In this document: positions 1-12,400 of the stretch, in pieces | How the letters are laid out: the number at the start of each line of letters is the position of its first letter | How positions within the stretch are numbered: the first letter of the stretch is position 1 | Assembly (NCBI GenBank): GCA_018340805.1 | Contig: JACMZG010001908.1 | Coordinates: forward strand, 33,289,403-33,353,402 | Reading direction: 5' to 3' | Source: Microvelia longipes | Taxonomy: Eukaryota; Arthropoda; Insecta; Hemiptera; Veliidae | DNA length: 64,000 bases | Made by a program: the position numbers and the translations under genes | The notes under the pieces: model-generated | The model's database searches: none | What the model was told of the DNA's origin: nothing | What the model saw: the letters and a program-made list of their open reading frames with translations, nothing else

Positions 1-205
1 TTGCAGGATCAGTATGGAATATATAAGTAACACATTAATTTAAATCGTTACATGTAAAAGTGTTGATGTAGGTGTGTAGGTGTTGATTGTTAAAGAAATA
101 CTGTAGCATAAACTTTTCCTCAATGTTATAACAGTTAGGAACATTTATAGTAATTAAATAGATTACTTTTTCAAGGAATACATTTGATAAATGTTCTTTA
201 CTCAC
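1..205 (-). other. PDE10 intron (cut by window edge)
   Basis: AT-rich sequence after the donor at 205-200. No coding signal is seen; the next exon is off the window. Confidence 0.7.
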
Positions 206-443
206 CTCTATGTTGTTGAAAGCTTCGCCAGTACATTTGAAAACAACATACATGGTATTAGCAACACAAAATCCATGTGTCCAGTTATGATAAGGAACTC
301 TTCTGTAGTTTTTCTTAACAGTCAATACAAATCTAATAATAGCGTCTCTGTCAAATCTATTTTCATTGACTAAATCTTTAAACATATAAATAGCATGACG
401 TGCCTTTTCATCTTCATCCATGTCAAAAACATTAAAATAAAAC
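206..443 (-). CDS. PDE10A-like: PDE10 exon: start of catalytic domain
   Basis: 79 codons after one shared base. The acceptor is TTTTTCAG and the donor GTGAGT. It encodes [13 protein letters not shown], then the helix before the active site and [17 protein letters not shown]. The His of YHNW is the family's general acid and the next His (WTH) a metal ligand. It ends in phase 0, so the following exon (off the window, to the left) begins with a whole codon. An ATG lies in the intron just before the acceptor, so the open frame begins upstream of the exon; that ATG is not a real start. Confidence 0.93.
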
Positions 444-3400
444 CTGAAAAAGGGCATTTAAAAAATAATTATACATTTAAAAAGTATAGTAAATAGTAGA
501 GACTAAATGCAGCCAAGAGCAAGAAACCTACAACATAAGTATAATATTTCTCAAGACTACTCTTGCCGTGGAGTAGACTTGAAACTGAAATTAACCCACT
601 GTAAATAAAAGAAAAGTCATTCATGTTTTATCATGTAAAATAAATAAAAGTCATTCATTCATAAGTATAATATTTTTTATACTTTAGCTTTACTAGCAAA
701 AGTTAGGAAAGACCAGCATAGTGCTAGAAAGATAAGAAGAACTGATTTTAAGAATTTATAAAGCGTTATTTTCCTTATCTCTAGTATGTCTACAGACGTA
801 GGAACCTCATCCATTTCAAAAACTATATAATTCAAAAATAAAAAGAAAAATATATATTATATAAAAAAAATATTCAAACAAACAAAACAATCACATATTC
901 AAATAATCACATATTCAAACAACAACAATCACATCACATCGTTTACAAAATATTGTAATCATTCAAAAACAGATAACGTAGTATATTCTTCTTTAAGTAA
1001 CTTATAAAAAACCATTCTTATGGTTTTCTTAAGTCAAAAGAGCGGGAAAAAGAATTATTTAAGAAGAAAAAGAGATTTTGAAAAATTCTTCACTTCTTCA
1101 ATTCTTCCTAACTTAACTTAACATTGTAGACGGGCCTTTATTTCTTCCTTACTTATTTTTATTTTTCATTCATGAATTTTTATTATTTATGGCCATCTCT
1201 TATTTCTCTGATTTAAAGTAATAAGTTGTTTGATGATGAACTCTTTTTAGATTGAAAGCGCTTTGCTATTAAATACATATTTTCCTGTGGATTTTTTTTT
1301 AAATATTAAAGTAAAGTATTATTGTATAGTATTGTTTGCAGACAGATACTAGTTATTTAGTCGTTACAGTGGGACAGTAAGATTAAGAGAGTAATTCAAG
1401 CTAGTAAATACCTATCAAGTCCTATTAAAGGATGGTGATTATATTTAGCCCTCATAGCCTCAACTTCTTCCTCAGTGGATGTGTTATGATAACAAAGAAT
1501 TTCCATAGCAACTCTGTATTTTTGTTCAGATCTCCTTATTTTATCGTATAATTTTGCATGATGTAGGGCCAGCCCACAATATATAGCAAACATTTCAAAT
1601 GACTCTTCATCTTCCTAGAGATAAACAATGTATTGAAATAAACAGATATTAAAATTTAAAATATCTACTTTAGTAAATTATTATTACTAATCGAGAAAAA
1701 AGGATGTAATGTAAAAAGGAAAAGACAAGCCAAGTAAGAACTATGCAACTAAGCCAATGCTGGCTCGTTTTACCACATAAGCTAAATAAAAAAAAGTTAA
1801 CTCTGAACACAAATTTCTAGATAAGATAAAATGTAAGGAGAGATGGAAAAATAAGAAACAATAAATTTTAAATAATTGAATAAAAAGTATTAAGATAAGT
1901 GTAAAATTTTGGAGTTTAATCTACTTTTGAGGGCTTTTATTAGATATTAAAATTCCTATCAAGCTCCTACTCTACAGTGTATTAGAGTAATAGTAGACTA
2001 AGTTGATGATAGTTGACTGTGTAACAAGAATATCATTTATCCTTCAATTTGTATTACTCTATCTCCTTCTTTTATTATTTACCTATACTAATTATAAAGG
2101 ATATCATCTAGATAAACGTGTCATAAATAATACATGAATATAAATACATACTTTACTAAATAAACCGGAATGTTTATTAACCATCTGCATGACTCCAATA
2201 ACAGCACCTCTAATAAATATCGGCATACAGAGAATGGATTTGGTCTGATAACCTGTCATCTGGTCAACAGATCTGTTAAACCTAGGATCAGAGTAGGCAT
2301 CAGTTATGTTTAGCACTTGACCAGTTCTAGCCACCTGACCAGCAATCCCTTCACTAATACTAAACCTAATAGAAAAGAAAGATATGAGAAAAGAGATAAA
2401 AAAATAAACAAGAGAAGGTAATACGAATTTTAATAATTCGTAAGATTTTAATAACTTTAAGAGTTGAAGAGCCTTCATATTTAATAATAGTTAGAGAACT
2501 TTGCTCCTCCACATGCAATAAATAGAGCTTGCAATAACTGTCTATGTGAAGGTATCCAACAGTTAAGCTAACCATTGCATGCAGCTTATACACAATTAGT
2601 TCTCTTTCATGAGTTATAAGTGTAACACTGGTTTTAGAATTTTGTTTATAAAATATGTAAAATTCACCTTATTTCTTTATTGTCTTGTTTTTGAGAATCA
2701 CTATCATTAGCTTGCTGACTTCCACCAATATCAAATATCCTTGCATACAGTTGCTTGTTCTTCGCATCAAGTAAAAATAAAGATGCTCTATCTGCATCAA
2801 CTAGCCGTTGAGCAAAATTCATTATTTTAGTAACAAGTGAATCTAAACTAACCATATCTTGAAATATAGATCTGTAACATGAAACAATAATTACAAAGCA
2901 CAAAAATAGTCAATTATCAATGACTTATGATTTTAATACATTATTCCAGAAAATGGCTCCATTCTAAATTGAACGTTAAAGTGATCAGCATTTGGAAAAG
3001 CCATAATGTGTTGGACTTACTTGACTAATTTTAAAATAAATGTGTCAGTGTCCCAGTAACACATAATTAGACAGTGGACAAGATTACTCTCCAGGGTTAA
3101 CTCTTACCAGTGTTCCAGGGTTTATTTATGACTTCCTTCACATGCAGGGTTTGGCAGGGAGTTTAACCTAAACTGTTCACACGGTATTTTTAACCTATAG
3201 ACTCTAACCCAATGAAAAATGAGTTTCAGGGTTGAACCCCGTGTTTAATCCTGATCACACGACAGGGTTGTCAAACCAAGCGTCTGAGCAGAGTATATGT
3301 TTTACCGATAAATCATAAAGTTAAGTTCTTACGTGAAAAAACTAGTAAATGAAAAAACGTTGGTTTAGTTAAATTTTCATCTTTATTTTTATGGATTAAC

Positions 3401-6400
3401 TAGTTATGTCATGAATAACAAAATTACATTAGTTAATCATAACAATACTTTTTTTCTGACTAATATATAAATATTGTTATTGTTTTTCTACTGTAAGTTA
3501 AACTCAAAGTAAAATATATTGTTTCTAAAACAAATAGATAAAAAAATTAAAAAATTTTAAAAACTAACTCTACAACAGTATCAAGGAATTTGTAGTAGTG
3601 TTTATGGGTAAAAAACAAAGGCGTTTTATATTTTCCCATTACCTCTTGATTCACCCAATATACAAATGCTACCCTGACTTTGGATACATGTTGAACTGTG
3701 AGTCCATCATGTTTGCCACATGATAAATGTATAAAAACTAATGTACATAAAAAAATTATAAAAAAATAAAGATAATATTAGAAATTATTTAACTTCATAA
3801 AGAACGTATTTAACAATTTTAACAAATCCTCTTTAGGTATTTTAGGAAATAACTTGCTATTTCATGAAATAATAGGTTACATGATTTAACGGTAACATAT
3901 ATACAACTTTAAAGAGATCATGACAATGTTTTAAATTGGAAAATTTAATTTTTAATGTTGGTTTAAAATATTTATTTTAATTGCCGTCCACAATTTATGT
4001 AAAATAAAATTTCCATTTAGATCCGTTTGGTCTATTAGGATATCCACCTTTCGGAAACACCCTCAGGTGGTTTGCATCTAATATTCTCTGAGTGTTAATT
4101 AAAGTCGGCAAATAGTTTTATAAATACTATTCATATAAACTTGGAGCATAACCTGGGCTGCGAATCCCACACCTCTGGTACCGAAATCAATTGATTAGTG
4201 TGGATCACGAAGGGAGACACTAATTTATGTTGATGAAAATAAGTTGATTTTGAATAATGAATAACAAATAATATTACTTATACTGTTATTACTTATATAT
4301 ACAGCAAAGCTTATATATAAATCAAATTAACTTACTTAACAACTGCTAATAAGAAGTCAGAAAGCTTTCTTTGCTTATTAATAGAGATGTATAGCTTTGC
4401 GTAATGCAACGCAATGCCACCCCAGACTAGATATGATGTTGCTATTTCTTCATCCTCCTCGTAGAAAGGTGGACCAGAATCTGATCTGAATAATTCTAAC
4501 ACGGCTACCAGTTCACCGTCCGGTTGAACAACTGGTTCCACGAGTAACTCACTTATGTCACCAGCACCCTGTAGTATACATTTAAAACGATTTTAGAGAT
4601 TGAAAATTATTAAAGTAGATGTGAACTCTATCTGTTATTGACCAAGTAAACCTACTTTGTGCAAAAAAATTATACATTGGAAGAAGTAGAACTGTTAAAA
4701 ACTCAGGAAACAATAAGGAAGCAGATTTTCACCTGATTGTAGAGTGAGATAAGCATCATACTTATCTCCGTACCCACATATTTGGCCAACGCCAAATATG
4801 CAGAGGTCAACGCCATGTACGCAGAGGTCAACGCCTCTTGTATAAAGAGGGGCTTCTCTTAGTTGGAGAGATATCCTTTAATATATCCACCTTTACAAGA
4901 GGTTCTTGGTAGAGGTTGTATTGGCAAAAGGATCGGGGCTGGCAAGAATGGTCTATCTACTTGGCCATTTACTTTGGACATTTATAATCAAAATTTCCTC
5001 TTTTGTTGAGAACCTGCAGAAACTATAGTGAAACAAACACATTTTAAAAATTTTAGGCGTTCCTCAAGGAACAATCCTTTCTCGCATCTTCTACAGAATA
5101 CAAAGATACTGAAACTGAAAAATGCAGCAACAAGGATTCAAACAATACTTCGTTGACCTCACTATACAATAACATTTTTTTTTTTTCAGAAATTCATTGG
5201 CAAATTAAAAATGTCTAAATTTTCATATAACTGAGAAGAAAGATATCTTGCTTGGTTTTAGTATTACTAAACCAAGAAATCTCAATTCCTCAGATAGCCT
5301 TTCGATGCTACAAAATAGATTATTTATTTATTTAACCGTCCACAGCTAATAAAGGAGCTTAATTAGATACAACAATAATGAAACAAGGGAAACAACTCAC
5401 AGCTAAATATGTTTTGTTTATGATTCTTGACTAATATTTTAATATTTTTAATACTACTTAATGTTAATATTAAATTAACTGCAGCAATTTTAACCGTGCG
5501 GCTAACATTTTTAACTGTTGGGTGACACCATCACCGGTTGGCCAAACAGGAAACTCACAGAAAAAGAGAAATCCCTTTGACTAGGAACCCTGGCCTTCCA
5601 ATCCTTGGTTAGCAATTTATAATACATGTAAATAAATTCGTAGCGTTAGAGAATATTAAGCAAAAATAATGGGGTAGTAATTAGTAGTAGCAGTAATAGG
5701 GTGGAGAGGCAAAGCTAGACTAATAAGTCAAGTAGATAGACCCTTCTTGCCAACACCACCTCTACCAAGAGCTTCTTGGAAAGGTTGATATATTAAAGGA
5801 TATCTCTCCAACCCATCTTTTGCAAGAGACCAACGCCAAACGTGCAGGTACGGAAAGAAGTATAAGGCTCACATCCTGCAATCAGGTGAAAAGCTGTCTC
5901 CTTATTGCCGCCTGTGTTTATATCTAAAGTTTTAAGATTAGTACAACTGACAGCTTCCGGCCAGGTTCCTAAGGACTAACTGGATTCCTGAGGAATGGCT
6001 TTCAGATATTAGTTAATAAATTTGTATTCTTAAAAAAAATTGCAGTAGTAATAAAAGTAAAATAGGAAATGAAGTATTTAGGAAGACAATAGGAAATAAC
6101 TGAGAAAATGAATGCAGCATTAAATTTTATTTAAGTTATTTAAATAGTTAAATTTAAGTAATCAGTTTTTTTAAATAGTTAAATGTTTTTGATATTTGAC
6201 ACCTGAAAGGTCAGATAAGTTTGACGGAATATTTCTAGTAGTCATGATCTTTTATATTTTAGTCAGAAAAATAACTTACGACTTTCGGAAAATTAGGATG
6301 ACCCCTTGATATTCTCATTGGCTCTTTTGTTCTTGCAACAATTGTAGGAACTATACCAGTGCTGACTCTTTGGCATTCACTGCAAAGAAAGCAATGCCAT

Positions 6401-9400
6401 ATTTTAAAATAAAGAAATCCAAGAATAGTATCAGTTGGAATAGATTTTTTGTACATTGGAACAGATTTCCAATTTAGGCGTATACACTTGTTATCTATAT
6501 TTATAATCAAGCATGAAATAAATTATACATGTATATAATGTTGTGTATACGTCTAGGTCAATGGCCTCTAAGATATCACTTGAGTTCATTAGTGCTAGAG
6601 GATTAAAAGGTAGTATAAAAGAGGGAACTGTACCTTTTGTTCCACCTAGGTTAGCCTACTGTCCCAGACAGACAGAACAAAAATGGTTCTCACGGCAAGC
6701 TAAGCAGGTCCGCGAAAAGACCTTGAAGTAGTTTTCTTAAATCGCAGGCAATATGAAACGATAGGTACCGGTTTTAGCCCAATCGCCACTATATTAAGTG
6801 GCGCAATTGGAAAATAACTAAATGTTGACGCCATCCTCAATAAGTAAAAAACCTTTCTTTCACTATACAGTGAGAGTAACATTATAAGAGCCATATAGAT
6901 CCATAGGCCATATGGCCCAAAGGGGCCTTAGCAAGCCCTACAGGCCTTCGAGGAAGAAATTTGAACAACAACAATCTTTTTACAAATTTGTGAGAAGGTT
7001 GTACTCATTAAGCGCTTGTAATTTAAAAAGACCTCGAACATATGTTCGGGGTCTATATGTCTATATGTAGGGTCTATATGTCTATATATAGGTCTATATA
7101 TGACGGTGATAGATGCAATAAGTTCTAATTTCAATTACTTCTTTTATTGTTGTGTTTCTTGAAGGATAAAAGCGTTAATGTATTTTGTAAAAAACTTACG
7201 ATTTTATTACAATGGAGTAAACTAATATCATTCCAGAACATCAATAATGAAGAATTTAATAACTCGCTTATGTTTAGAGTTGTTAATAGTAAATATCTGT
7301 AATAGCACCCTAGTCAAACTTAATATTCTAATCAAAAGGATTTATAGAGATAAACTTCGAGTTTCACGAAAGATACAGTTAGTTGAAAACTTTCTTGTTC
7401 TTGCTGGATGCAAATTAATTTAAATTTCAAAATCTATTGATGTTCTCTGGAAACTAACTTTCACTAAGTAATAACCAAAGTTTTATATCATAAATTTTAC
7501 ATAACTATTAAGTACTTCAACAATTAATGTATAAATTGACAGAATTAAAGCAAAATTAACAACACAATAGTTTTATATTGGCTGCGCAAATACTCTAATT
7601 AAATACAACAAGAGGCCAAGCGGAACCATTTCACTTCCGTTATCCGAACAACCTCATAGACGTAATTTTATGATAAAAAAATCCAACTGAAGGAGAAAAT
7701 AGCCATCCCGATCTTTTTAGTTGGTTCCAGAAGTGTGAGCAGAGGTTAATAGATGATTTCTGACGAAAAGCCGAGAAAACAATGTGGTTTAATCCTGATG
7801 CGAAGCTGAGGAAGGGTTGTTTAAGTAATAACTGTTTGCTCCTAAGTGAAGTGAAAACATTAAAAAATAAATTTAAGTATGTTAACTTTGAGAAAAATCC
7901 TTATAAAACGGGTAATAGAGTAGGAATTAGAAATTCAACAAAATTTAAGTTAATGAAGGGCTACACCTTATAAAATGGAAAGTAGGTTGGATAGTATCTG
8001 GTTGGTATGTGAGTAATATTCACTCAGATGAAACCAGTATATACTTAGTTAGTGTACATTTAGTATACAGTCACAGCTCAGAAAGATGAATCACCTTAAT
8101 TCCAAAATGAATTCGATTGAAATTGCTTTAGTGCCCTTAAATTACTTTGGAATTACCTAATGTTTTAGGTATTAGAGAAACATAGAAGAAACCGAAGATA
8201 ATTTAGCTGTAGTTCAATTTAAAATAGTATTATTCAAAGCCAGATGGTAGGTATAGTGTATCCTGGCCATAGAGAAAATATCCTCCTATGACACAGAAAA
8301 TTACAGCTTAACTTTAAGATGGTTAAAATCATTGTATAAGAAAGATTGAAGGCCCTTGAGACTCATATGATACCCCCTCATGGCACCCGAACACACTATC
8401 TCTCCAACAGATTAATACTTTTAAATCAAACTTGGTACAAAAATAAAGCTTGGGAAGGGCAAGAACCATATTGATAACCAGGTAGTTGTGACGTCATCAA
8501 CCCGGTTTGCTGAGTCAGGAAAATGTCCAAAAAAGTTTAAATTCAGGATTAATATTTTTCGCCGCGAAAAGGTCCTTAAATGTTTTTTAGGGCGCTGAAT
8601 CGAATGAACCCAGTCCGTAGTCGATACGACTACTTTAAGTAACCTAAAAGTAAAAAAAACCGTGGATAATAACAAAAAACCTAAATAACGGTCAGTAAAA
8701 ATAATTTCCTGTATAATTTTAGGTGCTGAATTTAATAAAACTAGTCCTTGGATAAGACTTCTTAAAGCTATGGTTCTCGGGTTCGAATCTTTATATTGGC
8801 GCTACTTTTTTATCGACTTTTTTTAACAGTATTAAGGTTTATAACTTCATAATTATTCTAGCGCGAAGCATATTCTTTTTCAAAGAAAATGCGCTAAAAA
8901 GTATCATAAGTTGAGCTTTAAATGAGTGCAAATAATGCTGTGTTGTGTAGTGTATAATATGTGGGATAAATATAGGCATTTTCTTTAAAATTCGGAAAAA
9001 TTAGATAACAAGTAATGACGCTACTGTTCAGGTTAATATATACCAAAAAATTAAGAAAATATTGGATTGATAAGCAAAAAACGCAGTAGGCGTTTAAAGC
9101 TACTGTACCGCAACGCAGTACATTCTAGACTATGATTCTATCCATATAAATATAAATTAAAGGGGGCATAGCCAATCTTCAATACATTGAGAGGCATTAA
9201 ACATCTTTTTGGGACGTTCAGAGGCTCTGTGGAACCTCATTGAAACCTCCATCAAGAGTGAATAAAGGTTATAATTAATAAATTTATTTTAGTTTCCATC
9301 ACATTCTTTGTGTTTTGATTTGATTTTTTTTACGTTTTACTATATAAGTAATTGTATATTTGTACTGATTATTTAATTATATTTATAATAAGAGGTGGTC

Positions 9401-12400
9401 AGGTTACTTTTTCGATGTTTCAAAATTTAACCTATAGGGCTCCTCGGTAATAATCTCTATGATTCTATCTACATCATGGCTACATCCATAGAAATATATA
9501 CTAGAGGGGGCATGGCCAATCTCAATACATTGAGAGGCCTAAAACGCCATTTAGGGGCTCTGTAAAACCTCAATGAAACCTCCTTTAAGAGTGAGTTGAG
9601 GTTATGATAAATCAATTATTTTAGGCTTTGCGCACATTGATTGTGTTTTGAATTGTATTTTTAACGTTGTACTATATAAGTTATTGTAATTATGTACTGA
9701 TTATTTGATTAATAATTTTCAGCGAAGTTGTCAGATACTTTTTCGATGTTTCAAAATTTAACCTATAGCCCTGTAGTATAATAATATCTCTATGAGGGTC
9801 GCGTTGTCCATGCGTTGTCGAACTGTCGCGCAAAACGAATTCTACCGCTCGGTCATTTTTATAATATAAATTGCAACTAAATAAAGATTTACTTGTTTCT
9901 ATTTTTTTTCTTTTCGTTTGTGTTGGTAATAATGAAAAAAAGCTTTTTCTAGGATCATAAAGTTTTATAATTTCTTGTCATTTTCAGTTAACTATTTAAA
10001 TTATTTAACTTTTTTACTTTCAATTGCTTGTTTTAGTGTAACCAAATGAAAATAAGCGTGATGGCAGAAGGTACTATTTCAAGAGGTAAGACATTTTAAA
10101 ATTATAGTTTTACTTTTTACTTGTTCATATTTTTAAATGTAGTGTCCAATTTTTTATTAAATAATCTCGGGTTGTGATAGGAAGGAACGGATTTAGGCAT
10201 GGGCCATGAAAAAAGAAGTATAAAGTATGAAAGAAGTTGACTCAATATAATAGTGCGAGAGATGCCTAGGAAATGTAACAAGCGAAATGCAATACTACAT
10301 CTGGGACAGTTCCCAGATGTAACCATAAAGGTATATACTAGAGGGGGCATTTTTTATGTAACATATTTTTTGTAGGCCTGTAACATCTTTTTGGGGCTCT
10401 CAAGGGCTCTGTGTAACCTTATTAAAACCTCCTTCAAGAATAATTTTAGGTTATAGTAAATAACTTTATTTTGGCTTCCCGCACATTGTTTGTGTTTTGA
10501 TTTGATTGTATTTATTATCGAAGGTGGTCAGGTCACGTTACTTTTTCGATATTTCACAATTTAACCTATAGGGCACCTTAAGTAATATTATCTCTATGGA
10601 TGTAACAGCCTCGGTTAAATACTCAAGCCCTTAAATACTCAAGTACCTTTTCCATGACAAGTCAAGAAGTCCATGACAAGTCATGGAGATCTTAATTATT
10701 AGGAATAATCCTTCTAGTAATATTACTGTCTGACAGTATCATCCTGCGGATGTTAAATTAAAGGTCTTCGGCCCCTTGCCGCTTCGTAGGCTTACGTCCC
10801 CTTGCCGCCTCGTAGGCCTACGCTTCTTTGCCGCTTGTAGGCCATCGGTTGCTCGGAGGAAGTCTCTTGTATATTGGTTGTTGTTTTATTTGATTTGTAA
10901 TATTATTATTATTATTTTTTTACATAGAATTTTGCCAAGTGTTTAGCGAATTTTGATCATATGGGCCGATTCGCGGCTACCTTGCGAACCTTGTACCGGC
11001 TGTGGCTCTATCAGATCCATCAGATCACTGACGATTGAACCTATACGTGGGGTTTTGCCCTGCAACTTTTAAATCTTCTCACGTCAAAAGATGTAATTAA
11101 TTGATTTATGATAACATTGTTCAAAAAAGGCATTCAATTTAGCTTATGTCCTCTCACAACAAAACATTACGTTGGCTTTGCCAAATTAGTTAGCCTGATA
11201 AAACCACAAGCCATTAGATGTTGAATGATTTTACGGAAGCAGGCACAGGTAATAAACCTATTCCTAGCAAATATGAAGTCGAGATGGATTAAACACCACA
11301 ATTAACTTAAACCCGAATCTTCAATCTATGTTAAAGCAGTGTAGATGCTTCAATTTTACCCTTTCAAACATTGGTAGGAATATAAAAGGTTAAATAGAGC
11401 CGTGAACTACCCTATCTTTGAAATCACGTTCACGCAAACTAATTGCTCATTGTTTCTTGGGTTTATTTTAGCCATCATACCTTTTAATTCCCACTTATGT
11501 AAACGTAAGTAATTTTAAGAAGCCCTTCAAGAAAATATACATAAGTATAGTGTCAAATTATAAAAATTGGTATTTTAATACCAATCTTGCTCCCTCCATC
11601 CCACCAAGAGAATAAATCCTCGACACAAAATAAAAACTTTTATTTTCAATTTAATTGATATTTATTTTTTAAATTGACCTTAGACGTTTCTTATTTTTTC
11701 ATTTAGTTTTTATTTCATAAGGTTTACATGTTTACCTTGACATTGCACCTATTAGAAGGTTATGTTTACCTATTATAATAGGTAAACATTACTTAAAATA
11801 TCCAACATAGAACTGTGTAACATAAACAGGTATAACTATTGATATTACATAGCTTTACTTTTATTACGCCAAAATTCTATTTTTTCCTAAATTATGGTCT
11901 CAACATTCATAAGATTCGTACCTAAGTGGTGTATACAATTATATCACATTGAAACGTACTTCAGAATGCGTCTAGCGTTGTTTGATTTGCTAAATGTAAA
12001 GTAAAAAACTATAACTTGTTATCTACAATAGGAAGACGGTAGAGTCATCGGCATGACGAGAATCTAGACAAACATTTTATCTCAACGAGAAATAGTAATT
12101 AGAGGAATTCAAAGAAACGAGTTGCACACTGCACAGTCATAACATGAAAACTTGGGCGTGGACGCTCACATGACTAACCATAACAAATCAAACATTCTAC
12201 TGACAAATATAGCTATGATAAGAAGACAGCTGAGGTATATCAAATGTATTTATCTCTTTGTTAAGAGACAAATAATCTAATGGCAGACAATTCTAGTTGC
12301 TTCAGTATCAATATACATTCTAGGCCAACCAACAACCAAGTATTTTTCTTGTGAAAATGGGTTCGCGGCCCTATAGACAACTGTGCGATTGCTTATACTG

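Noticed and set aside
35..457. Whole 140-codon frame as one CDS
   Set aside because: Only 206-443 is exon; clear AG and GT borders and PDE10 similarity end there. The rest is intron.
2366..2593. 75-codon minus-strand frame beside the GAF-B exon
   Set aside because: Intron sequence upstream of a well-defined acceptor; no similarity.
8700..8815. Possible tRNA gene with B-box word gggttcgaatc
   Set aside because: I could not pair an acceptor stem or anticodon arm; probably chance or old SINE remains.
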